Source: Effrenium voratum (lineage: Eukaryota > Sar > Dinophyceae > Suessiales > Symbiodiniaceae). Taken from it: a DNA stretch of 64,000 nt. The notes under the pieces were generated by a model. That model worked only from the letters and a program-made list of their open reading frames with translations, had not been told where the DNA came from and ran no database searches. A program made the translations under genes and the position numbers. The stretch lies in assembly GCA_963377175.1 (NCBI GenBank), contig CAUJNA010000594.1, positions 62,501-126,500 of the forward strand. Reading direction: 5' to 3'. Positions 29,910 through 41,568 of the stretch are shown one piece after another; within the stretch, counting starts at the first letter, position 1; every line of letters starts with the position of its first letter.

Positions 29910-30581
29910 CTATTCTGTAGTCTTCGCAAGGATGCATCGTGTAGCACGCTCAACCGTGCTGTCGTTGCGACGCAGGGTGTAGAGGTGTAGTAGTTGTTGG
30001 GTGTTGATCAAAACGCAGTAGTCCCAAACGTAGACATTGGACAGAGTGTAGTGTAGTGTGATGTTGAAGTTGTAGTTGACGAGTTGCGCCCGGCGTAGGG
30101 TGTAGTTGCTCACGATGGAGGTGGGTGGCTGATGTAGTCCCTGACGAAGTAATCGAGGGAATTGTCCACGCGTAGTTGCTATATGTAGTCGGTGGGTACT
30201 ACAATGGTAACGTAGTCGTTGATGGTTTGTAGTGGTGTGTAGTTCTGTCAAGCTGTAGTAGTGCCAGAGATGAGCATCTGCAGCAGCATGCATCATCATC
30301 TGTAGTCGGTTGTAGGCTGGTTTGTGGAGTTTGCCTGGCAGTGAGTGAAGTGGGAGGAAAGGTGTAGTTGGCTCCGCAGTTGCTGCGGTGTAGAACAGGT
30401 GGGTTGTAGCTGCATCATCCTGTCCTGAAGTAAGAAAACAGCAGTAGTTCTCAACTGTGTGTGGAATGTAGAACTTGGTGGACTGGGGTGTAGTTGGTTG
30501 AGCAGGCATTGCTCGTAGTAGGATGGTCTGGTTGATGTGTAGGCTCAAGTCGCTCGAGTTGTAGATGTCGTGGAGGTACAA
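29910..30581 (-). other. GTAG-rich 3' part of the copia region; open frame of doubtful meaning
   Basis: A 223-codon minus-strand frame rich in Tyr, Thr, His and Leu exists here, but it matches no copia domain and arises from the very frequent CTAC words on this strand. In 30001-30600 GTAG occurs 28 times on the plus strand and CTAC once. Treated as non-coding 3' sequence of the element. Confidence 0.5.
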
Positions 30582-30859
30582 CTTTGCACTGGTAGTTGAG
30601 TCGGTGTAGTCGTCTCTGGCGCAGTCAACATCGCCACCTCATCCGCAGGGATTGTAGTCACAAGGCGCTCCATGGCAGTAGTGACCTAAAGAAAAGTTAA
30701 GTGAGACTGACTGAAGCCGCCAAGCATGCCGCCAAAGCCCAAGTGCCATTACATGTACTTTCTCTTCCTTACATACCAAATTGTGAAACAGTTGCGATGG
30801 TCGTTCGTGGTGCTAAAATGTGTATCCGAATTCTCAATGAGCCCGTGTAGTGTTTCTTT

Positions 30860-31200
30860 GCTGATGCATTTGATCAACCAATCTGCGCTGTTGTGAAGTG
30901 TTTTGATCTTAAGGATTTAGAGGAATTTGATGTCGATGTGTTTTGCTCGTTTGCTTGCGCCTTGTCGTGTAGCAATGGGTTTGCCTGCTGTGGAGTCTGT
31001 GTGAATGCGTAGGTTGAGCTTGCTGCAAACGCTTGTTTCAAGTAGGAAGTTTCTGAGGTGTAGTCCCTCATTAACTCCTGTGCAGATTGCGTAGATGCTG
31101 ACTGAGCAGAATTCCCTACTACCAGTAAATCAACTTCAGGTTTCAACATCATCTTTCTTGGAACAACAGTTGCATTTGGCAGCAGAACACAGGCTACAAT
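30860..31200 (-). pseudogene. Copia RNase H remnant
   Basis: The minus-strand reading gives LRNFLLETSVCSKLNLRIHT, DSTAGKPIATRQGASKRAKH and IDIKFL, then after a stop a further segment ADWLIKCISKETLHG. The H-T-D-S-x-A-G and K-H-I-D-I/V pattern is the C-terminal half of copia RNase H. An in-frame stop after IDIKFL and frame changes further upstream break it. Confidence 0.65.
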
Positions 31201-31336
31201 AGCACTCAGCTCGCTGAATCTGAGCTCGCGCGGTGGCGTTGTAAGTTGTTGGCTCTCTTTTGTGGGATTTATGTAGGTGCTGTGAGGTCTCGTGCTAGTT
31301 CTTTGGTTGCGTAGGCAACGTCTGGTCTGGCGCGCG

Positions 31337-31860
31337 CTAACCATTGTAGGTTACCAACCATTCTTCTGTACCTGTTGAGGACCTGTTGCGTTGTTCGTGG
31401 TCGAGTAGCGTTTCATGATCTATTGTTGGTTTGTAGCGGGCAATTCCTGGAGCGGTCACTGTGTTGCAGTTGGTCATTCCTGTCTCCTCTGTGATGTTGT
31501 TGATGTAGGAGTCCTGGAGTCCAAGAGTGCAGTAGTTGCCAAAGTGCTTGGTGTTTCTTCTCAGGAAATGTTGTGGTTCGCCAGCTTCGAGGTAGCCAAT
31601 GCGCTTGAGTAGTACCTGCTTCTGGGTTGCCTTGAAGACGGCGACAAAGCACCAACAGGTCGTCCACGTACACCATGATGTAGCAGTCACGAGCTGCATT
31701 GGTGTAGACCTTGGGTTCTGACAATTCTAACCTTTTGTACTTCAGCCAGGTAGTCCTGCCATGCTTTAGGCGAGCTGCGAAGCCCATACATGGCTTTCTT
31801 TAGCCGCCATAGTTTGTTCTGTTGCAGACAAAGTTCTTTAGGTGGCCAAAGGTAGATGTT
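31337..31860 (-). pseudogene. Copia reverse transcriptase remnant
   Basis: Three frames in succession read WRLKKAMYGLRSSPKAWQDY, then VYTNAARDCYIMVYVDDLLV, then SYINNITEETGM. KAMYGLRSSPKAWQ and the catalytic YVDD box (31659-31670) are diagnostic of copia polymerases. At least two frameshifts lie between them. The enzyme would have copied the element's RNA. Confidence 0.75.
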
Positions 31861-32875
31861 GCGATGATCGCATGTAGGAATGTGTAGGGACGTCGCCTAG
31901 TTAGTCGCGCTACCCAGCTCGGTCGTAACATCTGTAGAGTGAAGGGCGTTCGTAGTGCCACGAACCTCGGCGTAGAAGCATAGACGGAGTCTTCATCCTC
32001 GATCTTCTCGGTGTAGCCTTTTGCGACGATTCTACTTCACACGCCTGGTCATTTCTTTCTGTGGACCCACCTTGTAGAAAAAACTTCTTTGATGACGTTG
32101 TCACTGACTGTAGGCGCATCTACTTCGTCGTAGACGTCATGTAGTTTCATTTGGTTTGATTTGCGCTTCATTCCTTCCAGTAGTTGCGTTTCGTCATAAC
32201 CTTGATTGTCGAAGATTATGGGTCGATCCTCTGATGTGTCGTCGTTCGTGTAGGAGGTGATGTGGATGTTGTCGTTCGGTCCGTCGGTCGGTGAAGTAGC
32301 CATGGGGCTAGCCAGCAGTGGTCGTGAACTTGACGCCAAGGTCGACGGAAGTTGTAGACGCGACGTAGCGCGTTGTTGTTTCGCTGCGGGTTCCGTGACG
32401 ATGTCGTCCGTCATGTCCGTCTGTTGCCAGCGTCTTGTGTAGATCGTTTCTTTTCTGAAAGTCCAATTGCGAGTCCAAAAGTGTTGCGAATGACGGGTTG
32501 TAGGTGTTCCGTCGTGGCGCCCCAGGTGTGCCGGAAACCCTGTTTAGTAGCGCAAGAATTGTCAATTCCTGTTTTCCGTGCTGTTCTTGCTTTCAGTACG
32601 CCTTGTTCTGTTGCGACGTAGTCTTCTCCGGTTTCGGAAACTTTTCAAAGCCATATGCACTTCTGCATTCGTAGGTCTGCTTTTTGGAAGCTTCTTATGT
32701 TGTGGTGGAAGGTAAAGTAGTGTTTCGCCAAACTCGCAGATTGCTGGCTCGTAGCTTCTTCCCCAGCGGCCGAAGCTTGTGTAGCCGTCGGGGTGGATGA
32801 CGTAGCGATTTACCGTCCATGCTGCGTGTCGTCCTATCCAACGTAGTAGAGAGTGTTGTGGACATTGTCATGCTT

Positions 32876-33235
32876 TCAACTTGTGCTTTGGCAACGCGAG
32901 TGTTCTGTGTAGTCGCTCAACGCTTCCTTGACTGTTGCTGCTAGAAGTGCGTTGAGAGTGTCCTCGTTGTCGCGTTGTAATATGCCTTGTGTTCTTCCGC
33001 ACACAAAGATGAATGCTTGTAGGTTGTTGGCCATGTAGTCCTCATTGATGGTTTGTCCGGAACCATTACCGCCATACACAATCGTGTGGTAACACCAACT
33101 GCTGTTAAGATTGGTCTGATCTTCGGATCTTCTGGTGATTTGATGCAGGCAGAGTCTACTTGGATTGCGAATTGTCGTGACTGTTGTTTCTTGTAGTTGT
33201 CTTGGCGTCCTTTGCCTTGCACACAAGTTGGACAC
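32876..33235 (-). pseudogene. Copia integrase remnant
   Basis: Two interleaved minus-strand frames give QGKGRQDNYKKQQSRQFAIQ, PKIRPILTAVGVTTRLCMAV, then NLQAFIFVCGRTQGILQRDN and EDTLNALLAATVKEALSDYT. The order of a basic HHCC-type tail, a beta strand and G-x-T-Q-x-I-L-Q-x-D-N-E matches the retroviral-type integrase core, including the second catalytic Asp in LQRDN. Frame jumps make it non-functional. Confidence 0.6.
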
Positions 33236-33674
33236 GAATTTCTGTACGGTAAGTGTGTCAGGTTGTGTTCTGCTATTTGTTGTGGAGTTGGTGGTTGTGA
33301 TTGTCGTAATCCTCTTGCTCTGCGTGCTTCGCGGTGTTCGTGTTATTGCTCCTCATCGTAGTTCTCTTGGAGGTATTGCTTTATGGTGAACCTTGTTGCG
33401 CCTTTCCATTGAAATGGTAGTGCTGCACTGCGGATGACTGTCCAGTCATCTTTGCGTTGTGAATTTTCTCCAAAGTTGTTGTTGGTGATTGTAGTTCTGT
33501 GAGGTTCGAGTGCGTTGATTGATGGATGTCCTGGTACATCTGTGGGGGTGAACAATGTAGTCCTTAGTGATATGTGGTGTCTTATCCAAGTGTTCATCTT
33601 GTCTTTCGCAGAAGTCTTGGTTGTCTTCTTGCGCTGTGAGTGGGCTATGTGTGGCGGCTTGCGCTTGTGTGGCG

Positions 33675-34409
33675 TCAAGGTCTGTAGAAGGTGCTGCTTT
33701 GAGTCTCCATATCTTTTGTGGAGCTCGTAATTGTAGCTTTGACTTTGTTGGCGGTGTCTCTGTTAGATGTTGCTGAACTCTGTCTTGTTGGTGTGGTGTT
33801 TGCTGTTGCTGGGCGTGTAGGTGCGATCTTTCTTCTGAATCCGGTTTCTCCAGTCCAGTTGTCACCTTCAAGTCTCCTTTGTAGCTCTTGCTTGGAAAGT
33901 TGTTCGGTGTTCTCTTGTAGTTGTTCTTGCTCTTGCCCTTGTCTGTTGATGATCAGCCGCTGTTGTGTGAGGTGAAGAGTGCTTTGCGCGGTCGTTGTGG
34001 ACTCTGATGGCGTAGCCACCGCGTAGTCACCATCAAGTTTTCAGTAGTCAGTATTTCCGCCAAGGATTTGTCGCAGTGTGTGTGTGTGTGCTAGTGGTGC
34101 AAATTGTTCTTGTTGTTGTTTTGCTTTCTCTGTAGGGTGAATCACAGCAATGGGTTCTCCATTGTCTGTAGACATTGGGAGATGTCGTGTCCTGTAGGCA
34201 TGTCGATCATTTCTGAGTGTCTGATAAGGTGCGCCTGTTGTTGTCCGTGTATGATGGTGCACTGTCGTGTGTGGTAGCTCCTCTGTGTTGCCCTGATCTG
34301 CATGTTCTTGGTCTGGAGGATGTAGTTCTTCTCCTTCTTCTATGTGCCATACAGGCACTCTGCAGTCCTGTGCCCAGTGGCCAGGGTTGCCACACCTGTG
34401 GCATGTCAT
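33675..34409 (-). pseudogene. Copia gag, zinc knuckle and Gln-rich tail
   Basis: The frame starting near 34409 contains CHRCGNPGHWAQDC (34362-34403), a perfect C-x2-C-x4-H-x4-C nucleic-acid-binding knuckle, followed by an acidic and His/Thr-rich stretch. A second frame (34019-33675) is Gln- and Thr-rich. The knuckle would bind the element's RNA in the gag particle. Confidence 0.75.
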
Positions 34410-34886
34410 GTAGTTGCTGCTTCCTTTTCCTTTTGATTTGCTGTAGTTTCCTTGGCAATTGTATGATCCATAGCCTTTGGATCCTGAGTAGCCTTTTCCT
34501 TTACTTTTGTTGTACCCTCCTTTGTTATAGCTTCCTTTGTAGTATCCTTTGCTCCTGTACTTGCCTTTGCCTTTGTTTCCTTTGCAGTGGCCTTTGCCTT
34601 TTCCTTTACCTTTGTAGTTCCTTCCTTTTCTCTAAATGTTGTCAACATCCAGTGGTGCAGGGCCTCCATTGTAGTTTGTGCCTACAGCTGCAGTCGCTCT
34701 TGAGAAAGCAGAGATCGTCTTGTGGTAGTTCAGGATGACTGCTCTAATCCCATTGTAGTTCGTGATCTGTCCAGCTCGTAGTTCGAGATGTTGTTGCAGT
34801 GCTCCTTTGATCTTGTAGAGTAGTATTGCAATCTTCACTACATCTGCTAGCTGTCTTTCTCGTAGCGGTTGATGTCGTAGTCCCAT
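34404..34886 (-). pseudogene. Copia gag N-terminal part with Gly/Lys-rich linker
   Basis: Just upstream of the knuckle and in the same frame is a repetitive linker of NYKGKGKGKG and SKGYYKGSYNKGGYNKSKG type, about 80 codons of Lys, Gly, Tyr and Ser. A TAG stop at about 34632 separates it from a helical segment (KIAILLYKIKGALQQHLELR) that looks like the gag body. The single in-frame stop suggests recent inactivation of this part, or read-through. Confidence 0.55.
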
Positions 34887-35224
34887 TGTAGGAGTTGCTC
34901 TTTGAACTGAGCTTCATTGAATGTAGTTTGGTAAGGTAGCCACGCTGCTTGTTCCTACCGGTGGGCTGAACATGTTGCGCAGTCCATTTGCGTTGTAGCG
35001 GTTTTGCCTGACTACTGTAGCTGCTGCTCCTTGACATATGTTGATGAGGATGTAATGTAGATCTCTGGCAAGGTCTACTGCTTTGCTTGCTTGTGTAGGG
35101 TCACGTATGTATGCTCTGATGTCTGCATCCTCAACTCGTCATGAAACTACTTGTGCCAGTTGTAGCACAAGGCCGAAGTCTCAGTCTATGAGTCCGAGAT
35201 ATGCTTGCAGCTTGAACAGCCATG

Positions 35225-35285
35225 AAAAGCTCCAGGCCTGCGGCCATGTACCAGCTATGTAGTACAACACCACACGTACACTGAC
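35225..35285 (-). repeat. Copia terminal direct repeat, right
   Basis: Right partner of 29427-29487; 8 mismatches in 61. It is followed directly by a CT microsatellite. Confidence 0.55.
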
Positions 35286-35582
<297 letters not shown>

Positions 35583-36085
35583 ACAGCTTCTGGTGTACCA
35601 GGGCCACAAACCGGGCAGCCTCCCCCCAGCGGTTGCCCGCCAGGGATCAGGCCCGGGACTGGCTCCGCAAGCGTCATTGCCAGCCAAACAGCTAGAAAAA
35701 AAACAAGGGGGGGAAGGGGGGAGACCGGTGCGTTACTGAAAATCGTCCCGAAAGAGGGGCCGGGTGCATTACCGAAAATCGCCCCGAAAGAGGGGCAGGG
35801 CGCAGCGCGCTTCTTTGTTGGGAGCCAGGTTTTGCAAGTCTTTACGCACCACTTTTCATTTGGACATGCCTGCGTCGTAGCCCGTGTTGAGATACCAAAA
35901 GAAAAGGGCGTGTGACATTCGTTTGGAGCGCTACAAACAACCATTTTGGCATCGCTGCATTTGTTTCTGCGCTGCGCGCGTGAAGCCACTTATACGCCTC
36001 CGGCCCATGCGCAGCCCGCATTTCCACAATCTAAGTTTGTGCTTTCAGCCGTAGACTCGACCCCCTCTCTTGTCAAGACAGAACA

Positions 36086-38100
36086 CTTCAACTTGTTGAT
36101 GGATTTGTCTTTGGGCCAAAACGCGCAGCGACCTCTTGGAGCGCCTTAATCACAACTACTTCACAAAGAGGGAGCGGGCCGAGTGTAGGACCTTGACCCC
36201 TTTTAAGTCAAGCGTGCAAATCAACACGACTTGATTCTTATCGCCTCCGTACTGCGCTGAAATGTCATGATTTTGCATTTTGTGACTTTTTACACTGTCT
36301 TTTGCAACCCAAGGACCGAGGAACACACTCATTGACTACCGTTCGTTTGAACAAACAAAACTAAACGAAGGCGGCTGCCTAAACAAAGCCACGTTTCGCG
36401 CAAAACGTGACTGGGCTACTTTGAACATATAAGGCTTGCAAAAAACAGCATAACAACGAAGGCGACTAATTTAACCAAAGGTTTAGAGTCTACAGATTCT
36501 CCAGCTCGGCACAAGGATTCTGGCGGCGGCTTAACTTGAGCGCGGAAGGACTTTCGTTCCGTTCGGCTAAGATTCGGACAACTTCCGGGCTCTTGTTCAG
36601 ACAGGCACGATCGTGACAGCATGACGGGTTTGTGCATGGCGCATGTGATTCAACACAGCATAAGTTTAACTTTGTTTTCCCTGCTCCCAATCGTTCTGCC
36701 GTCTATGAGTTAGCCTTTCGCTCCCCCCCCCTCCCGGAATGACCATGAGCATCGGCCAGCTCTTTGCCTGCAACTCCACGCATGATGACCAAGAACACGG
36801 CTTTAGGAGCTTCTCAATCAGCTTGCCTCTGCTGAAGCCACCGCACACTCCAGCCAGCTGAGAGCCACGATGGGCAGCAAAGCCTGCTTGTGCTGAAAGG
36901 TGATTGGTGAAACACACTGCGATAATCAAGCTGATCTTGCGGGGTTTGCCTGATCCCGTGCTCCCAGAATCAGCTGTTGCTAGCGGGGACGACACAGATG
37001 ATTTGTCATTGCCCTCATGTCCTTCTGAGCAGTTTGGTTGCAGTCCGGACATGGCTTCATCGTTCACGCGTCTTTGCGTTGACCGGGAAACGCGATAGCA
37101 GGTGAACGAACACATCATGGCACGCAGACTGCTCGCCGTGCAAGTAAATCTGACTCCTCTCAACCAGCGCCGGCCTTGGGGCATGTGGTCAGTGTTTGGT
37201 CGCAGCAGCCACTCCCGCTCTGCGTGCAATGCAATGAAGCTATGAAAAAGGACATGTCATCTAGCGCAGATCACGCAAGTGCCACTGCCAGCGAACACCC
37301 ACATGATGGAAGAGCCTGTGCGGTCTCCTCAACGCGTAGCGGCTTCGAACCAGGTGCGCATAGTTGCAATTTGCACTCTTAGCGGCAGCTTTGCGGCGCC
37401 AACACGCAGATTGCCCGTGACAAGAAATTCCACACCCTGGACAATCTTGGCGCCCGCGCAAAACCTATGCGCGCGCCGACTTTTATTTTATTTTTTGCAT
37501 CAGCACGAGTCGAGCCTCCCGAAACCCTGCTTTAAGGGGGCTTACCAGGCACCAGGGGCACTCACGCTGTTTTTTTGGAGGCCAGGGGTCGAGGCGGCGA
37601 CGGCGCCGGCAAGCGCGATCGGAGATGGGAAGGGGGAGTCGGAGCCGCCGAAGGGCAAGCGTACAGAACAAGGAGACCGGAAGGACAGTGAACAGCCGAC
37701 CAGCAAACGGACCCTGCCGCGACTCAAGCAAGCAACTGGAAGAGCGGTCAAGCTGGGTGCGCAGCTGTGCGGACAAGCTGTCCTCAACAACAGCGGCCAC
37801 CCACGGGCAGGATCCCCAAGCAAGGTGAGACCATCGTCGGAGTCCTCAAGCAAAGGAGCAGGCTCGGCCCCAGCCAAAACTTCATGCCAAGTGGGGGGAC
37901 GCCAGAAAGAAGAGGCAAGCTGGCGACGGCCGCCGCAGCAGCCTGCAAGCACAAGGCGGGGCTGACGCTAGCTTCGAGGTGGGGAAGGCTACCTCGAGCA
38001 AACGCAGGGAGCGGGGCGACTCGGCCCGCTCCCTCTTTGCGAAAATTAAACTTGGTCGCTGGCTCTTTTAGCCAAAGACACATCCATCAACAAGTTGAAG
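36086..38100. mobile_element. Candidate 2.0-kb element bounded by inverted repeats
   Basis: The segment 36086-36186 and the reverse complement of 38019-38100 share CTTCAACTTGTTGATGGAT, TGTCTTTGG, CAGCGACC and AAAGAGGGAGCGGGCCGAGT in the same order, with a gap in the middle. Such imperfect termini suggest a DNA transposon. The 1.8 kb between them has open frames on both strands (for example 228 codons on plus ending at 37965, hydrophilic and Lys/Ser-rich), but no transposase motif is recognisable. Confidence 0.45.
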
Positions 38101-38109
38101 TGGGTTGTC

Positions 38110-38615
38110 ATTATGCATATGTGCGGCGTACAGCTTTGCATGAATGACTATGCGCACATGCACGTACACATGTGCAAGCATGCATGCGTTCACGTTCGAA
38201 CTGAACAAGTGCGTGTGTACTTGCTCATGTGTACATGTATATATGCATGCGGGTACATGAATGATACATGCTAATATAGATATACACATATATATATATA
38301 TACATACATGTATACGGTTAACCGTCTGTGCGGACATGTTTGCATGTAGGCATCTGTGCAGCTTTGCGGGTGTGTATCGGAGTGTGTTCATGTGTGTGTT
38401 TTGTTTCCGTGTTGCGTGTGTATGTGTTCGCGTCTTTCTCGACACTTGTGGGGATGCATGCCAGCATGCAACTCTTCATGTTTGTTGTGCGCTTATGCAT
38501 GTATGTGCGCACATATGGCTTTCACATCTATATGCATGTATGTCTGAATGGACACATGCTTCCATGCCAGCACGTACGTACATGCGGGTGTGTGTGTGTG
38601 TGTGTGTTGGCAAGC
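38110..38615. repeat. Alternating purine-pyrimidine tract
   Basis: About 500 bp dominated by GTATGCATGTGTG-type words, TATATA and TG runs, very like 28640-28870. Non-coding. Confidence 0.85.
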
Positions 38616-38619
38616 AGCA

Positions 38620-39200
38620 TTCGCTGAGTGAGACCATTGGATGGTGGGGAGTGTAGCATTTGGACAGGCCAGGACTTCAAACGATGGGAGCAACTGCCTT
38701 GATGGCATGAGACTCGCAAGAACTCTCTGTGTCAGCGGCATGGCTCGCCGTAGTCTTGCCACGCAGCCCAGCCGCACCTGAGCCAAGATCTTTTTTCAGA
38801 GCGAATGGAAAAAAGTCAACGCGTGGAAGTCAAGTTGGTGAAATGAGCTTCTGCAGAACCGCTAGTCCTGAGGAACGTACAGCAAAAGCATGGGGAGGAC
38901 CACCATGATGTTCTGCCTTGGCTCAAGGCAGCTCAACGCAAGGAGTAAAGGCATAGGCTCCTTCACAAACCGACCCGGCCCTTCGTTTCCTTGCGAAATG
39001 AGCGGCGACGGATTCTTGCCAATCTACCCCTACGTCACATGAGTCATGGAAACCTAGCCTTCAAGGTGCCTTACCCAGCCAAAAACAGGGCCTTCAGTGT
39101 AAGCATCGCCCAGCCAGAAAAGAGACTCTTCTGAAAGTGCCACAGGTGGTCTTGCAATCAACGAAAAAGGAAAATATCAGAGGGGTTGCCACAAGCCGAC
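38620..39200. other. No gene seen
   Basis: Unique-looking DNA between the purine-pyrimidine tract and gene D exon 7. CTTGGCTCAAG at about 38920 resembles the spliced-leader end over 10-11 nt, but the context is not convincing. Confidence 0.5.
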
Positions 39201-39208
39201 TTCCGTAC

Positions 39209-39305
39209 AAGGGCCCCGGCAAGTGCAAGGCCGAGTACGAGAGGTTCAGCAGGGTAGGCGAGATCAGGCCGGCCAGCAGTGTTGAGAGCTGGCCGAACGT
39301 GCGCA
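39209..39305 (-). CDS. Gene D, putative exon 7
   Basis: CGTGCAG acceptor before base 39305 and a GT after 39209. The minus-strand frame reads RTFGQLSTLLAGLISPTLLN then LSYSALHLPGPL and is hydrophobic enough for a membrane segment. The frame is also open upstream, so the acceptor may lie further 5'. Family not recognised. Confidence 0.4.
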
Positions 39306-39309
39306 CTGC

Positions 39310-40570
39310 ACGAAGCGAGCCGCGCGGTGCTCGGAACGGGGCGGGGGAAGCTCCTTTTTCAACACGTGCCTCAAACCGAAGGGTCAACCACCAGCAGGGC
39401 TCGTGTTTTTCTTCTCCACGATCAACTTCGAGGGTAACTTCCTGAAACGTGCAACCAACCACAAGGCACGTCAACTTTACAATGCTGACACATGCTGCGC
39501 TTTGGCAGGCACAAACAATAACAAACAAAACAAGTACCAGCACCATTGGTCACTTTGTGGAACCCTCACTCAGGCACACGCGCGAGAAAACAAGCACACA
39601 AAGCCTTTTGGGAAAATTCGAGTTGCAAAACAGCAAGCCGCCCAGCAAAATAAGCTGCGATCACAGTCAACCTCTGACCCCCACCTCCATTTGCATGTTC
39701 AGTGCGGAAAAGAATGACTTCCTCCAGAACAATTGAACAAGGGAATGTGACCAGGCAAACGGAAGGCGTTGTTTTGGGTTGGCTTGAAGGGAAATCCCAA
39801 ATCAAACCCAGAGAGCCATAACAAATTCCTGGTGCTGAAAAAAGCCATCTGCCAAAAACTCTAAACGAACTCGAAGGGCAAATGTCCACACCCATCTATG
39901 GTTGGCCCGTGCCCTCCAATTGCTCCAGGCCAAAGGTGTCGTGGAGGAAACACGCCAGCGGTACCGGCGGAAAGTTCAAGGACAGGGCGTTGTCCTAAGC
40001 CATTGGATCCCCGTGGCATCAGGTCGCAGCGCCCAGTGTGCAGACAAGAAGAAACCTTGGGGCCACAAACAGGGAAATGATGGAAAAAGAAAGGAATGGG
40101 ATCATTTTTTCCTGTATCACCCGCCCACCTTGATTCGGGAGATGCCTAGAAGCATTGATCTCCAGGGTCACCTAAAACCTCTCCCTCAGTTCCATGAAGA
40201 AGCAAGCGAACTGTGTTCAGCTACCACACGAGCCCATGTATTCCATGCCAAAGAGGTGTCGCTATTCCGATCTCAAATTAGGATCATGGCTGACCAGCAC
40301 AAGAGCTGGGGCTCCGTCTCTCCATGGCCAAACCCTTGCGGAAAGAAAGACTCCAATAATATTGACCCCCGATGAGGAAAAAAACTGGTTGATTAATAGG
40401 GGGGTGTCCAATTCCTTTTAGTGGGGATGCAAACCACTGTTGACCCCCCTAATCATGGGACGGGTTTATTCATCCTGGGACAACATTAGAACCCAAATAG
40501 GTTCTGTGGAAGGCCGGGGCCAATGACTAGCAACAGGCGGATTCATCTCAAATGGCTTCCCCTGTCATCG
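39310..40570. other. Intron-like sequence, no gene recognised
   Basis: AT-richer, unique-looking DNA with no frame that reads like protein and no repeat of note. Confidence 0.5.
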
Positions 40571-40580
40571 TCCTCTTGAC

Positions 40581-40643
40581 AGTTCGGGCCCCCACCAGAT
40601 CCAACAAAATCATCGCCTCCTCTGCCTCCACGGCCCGCATCAC
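40581..40643 (-). CDS. Gene D, putative exon 6 (63 bp)
   Basis: GGCTCAG acceptor and a GT donor enclose exactly 21 codons: VMRAVEAEEAMILLDLVGAR T. The frame stays open to VKRTMTG beyond. A convincing amphipathic helix; product unidentified. Confidence 0.45.
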
Positions 40644-41548
40644 CTGAGCCCGAAACCCTGGTAAACCCGGCGCCGGGGTGCCGAATGGGGCAACCCTGAA
40701 GGTTTGCCCCAACATGACTTCGTTGGGGGAATTCGAGATTTTTTGGGGAGCCCCGGTTTGGAATATCCTTCTATTGGGACTTTCCTTGCCTCGAGTTTCA
40801 GGTCCTCGCTTCTTCCGGCCCCTTCCACACCTATGACAAGCTGCCATGTCAAGCAACATATCCCAACAATCCTCGACTGCATGATAATGTTGACCCCGGA
40901 TCTTCCAACCCCACACATGCCAGGGAACGTCTGCCACAACTATAGGAAAGCATCCAAGATCCTTCAAAATGGAACAAACGCGCGCACGCAAAAACACCAT
41001 GGCTGGGATGCCCTGCAGCGCCAGCTGTGCTATTCAACTCATTCATCAGGAAGGTCTTCGCCTTGCGAACTCAGACTGAGGTCAACTAGCCGTCTGCATG
41101 TGGTCTGAAAGGGAACACTTTAATTGAGGATCCCTCAAGGAAAACGGCGAGTGTGGCAAGAGGGATCGGGACACAGAAAAGCTGAACCCATTTTGCCAAG
41201 GCGCCCTCGCAATAGACTTCATAGCATTTAGGGGCGACCAAGCCTCTTTAGAACAGTAGCTCCCCACCAGTCGTTTACATTTTGGGCTTGAAAAAATATG
41301 CTCCCTCCGATCGGTTCAAGGGAACTGTTTGGCGATAACATGGGGATTTGCACCCCCTTTTTGGGTTCCTTCTCACAATTTGCCGTGCAGGAAAGGCACC
41401 TGCCAATCCCTGCCCGAGCCTTGTCTGGGAACTGATAGAGCCGCGACCTGAAATCTCGAGAACTTGAGCTCGGCACAACCTTCTTTGCCTCTTCACCCCG
41501 AACTTGGGAAAGGGGGACTGTTTCGCAACGCGTGCCCACAAGCATGGC

Positions 41549-41568
41549 AAAAAAAAAAAAAAAAAAAA
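41549..41568. repeat. A homopolymer (20 nt)
   Basis: Uninterrupted run of A in intron-like DNA. Confidence 0.95.

Larger units (their letters stand above)
29427..35285 (-). mobile_element. Degenerate Ty1/copia-type retrotransposon
   Basis: In minus-strand order: zinc-knuckle gag, integrase, reverse transcriptase, RNase H. Integrase before reverse transcriptase is the copia order. A 61-bp direct repeat marks both ends. Every domain is split among frames, so the element is inactive. No protease Asp motif could be placed with confidence. Confidence 0.75.

Noticed and set aside
38911..38930. CTTGGCTCAAG as a spliced-leader relic
   Set aside because: Only 10-11 matching bases, no upstream match, and no coding sequence follows. 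Likely chance.
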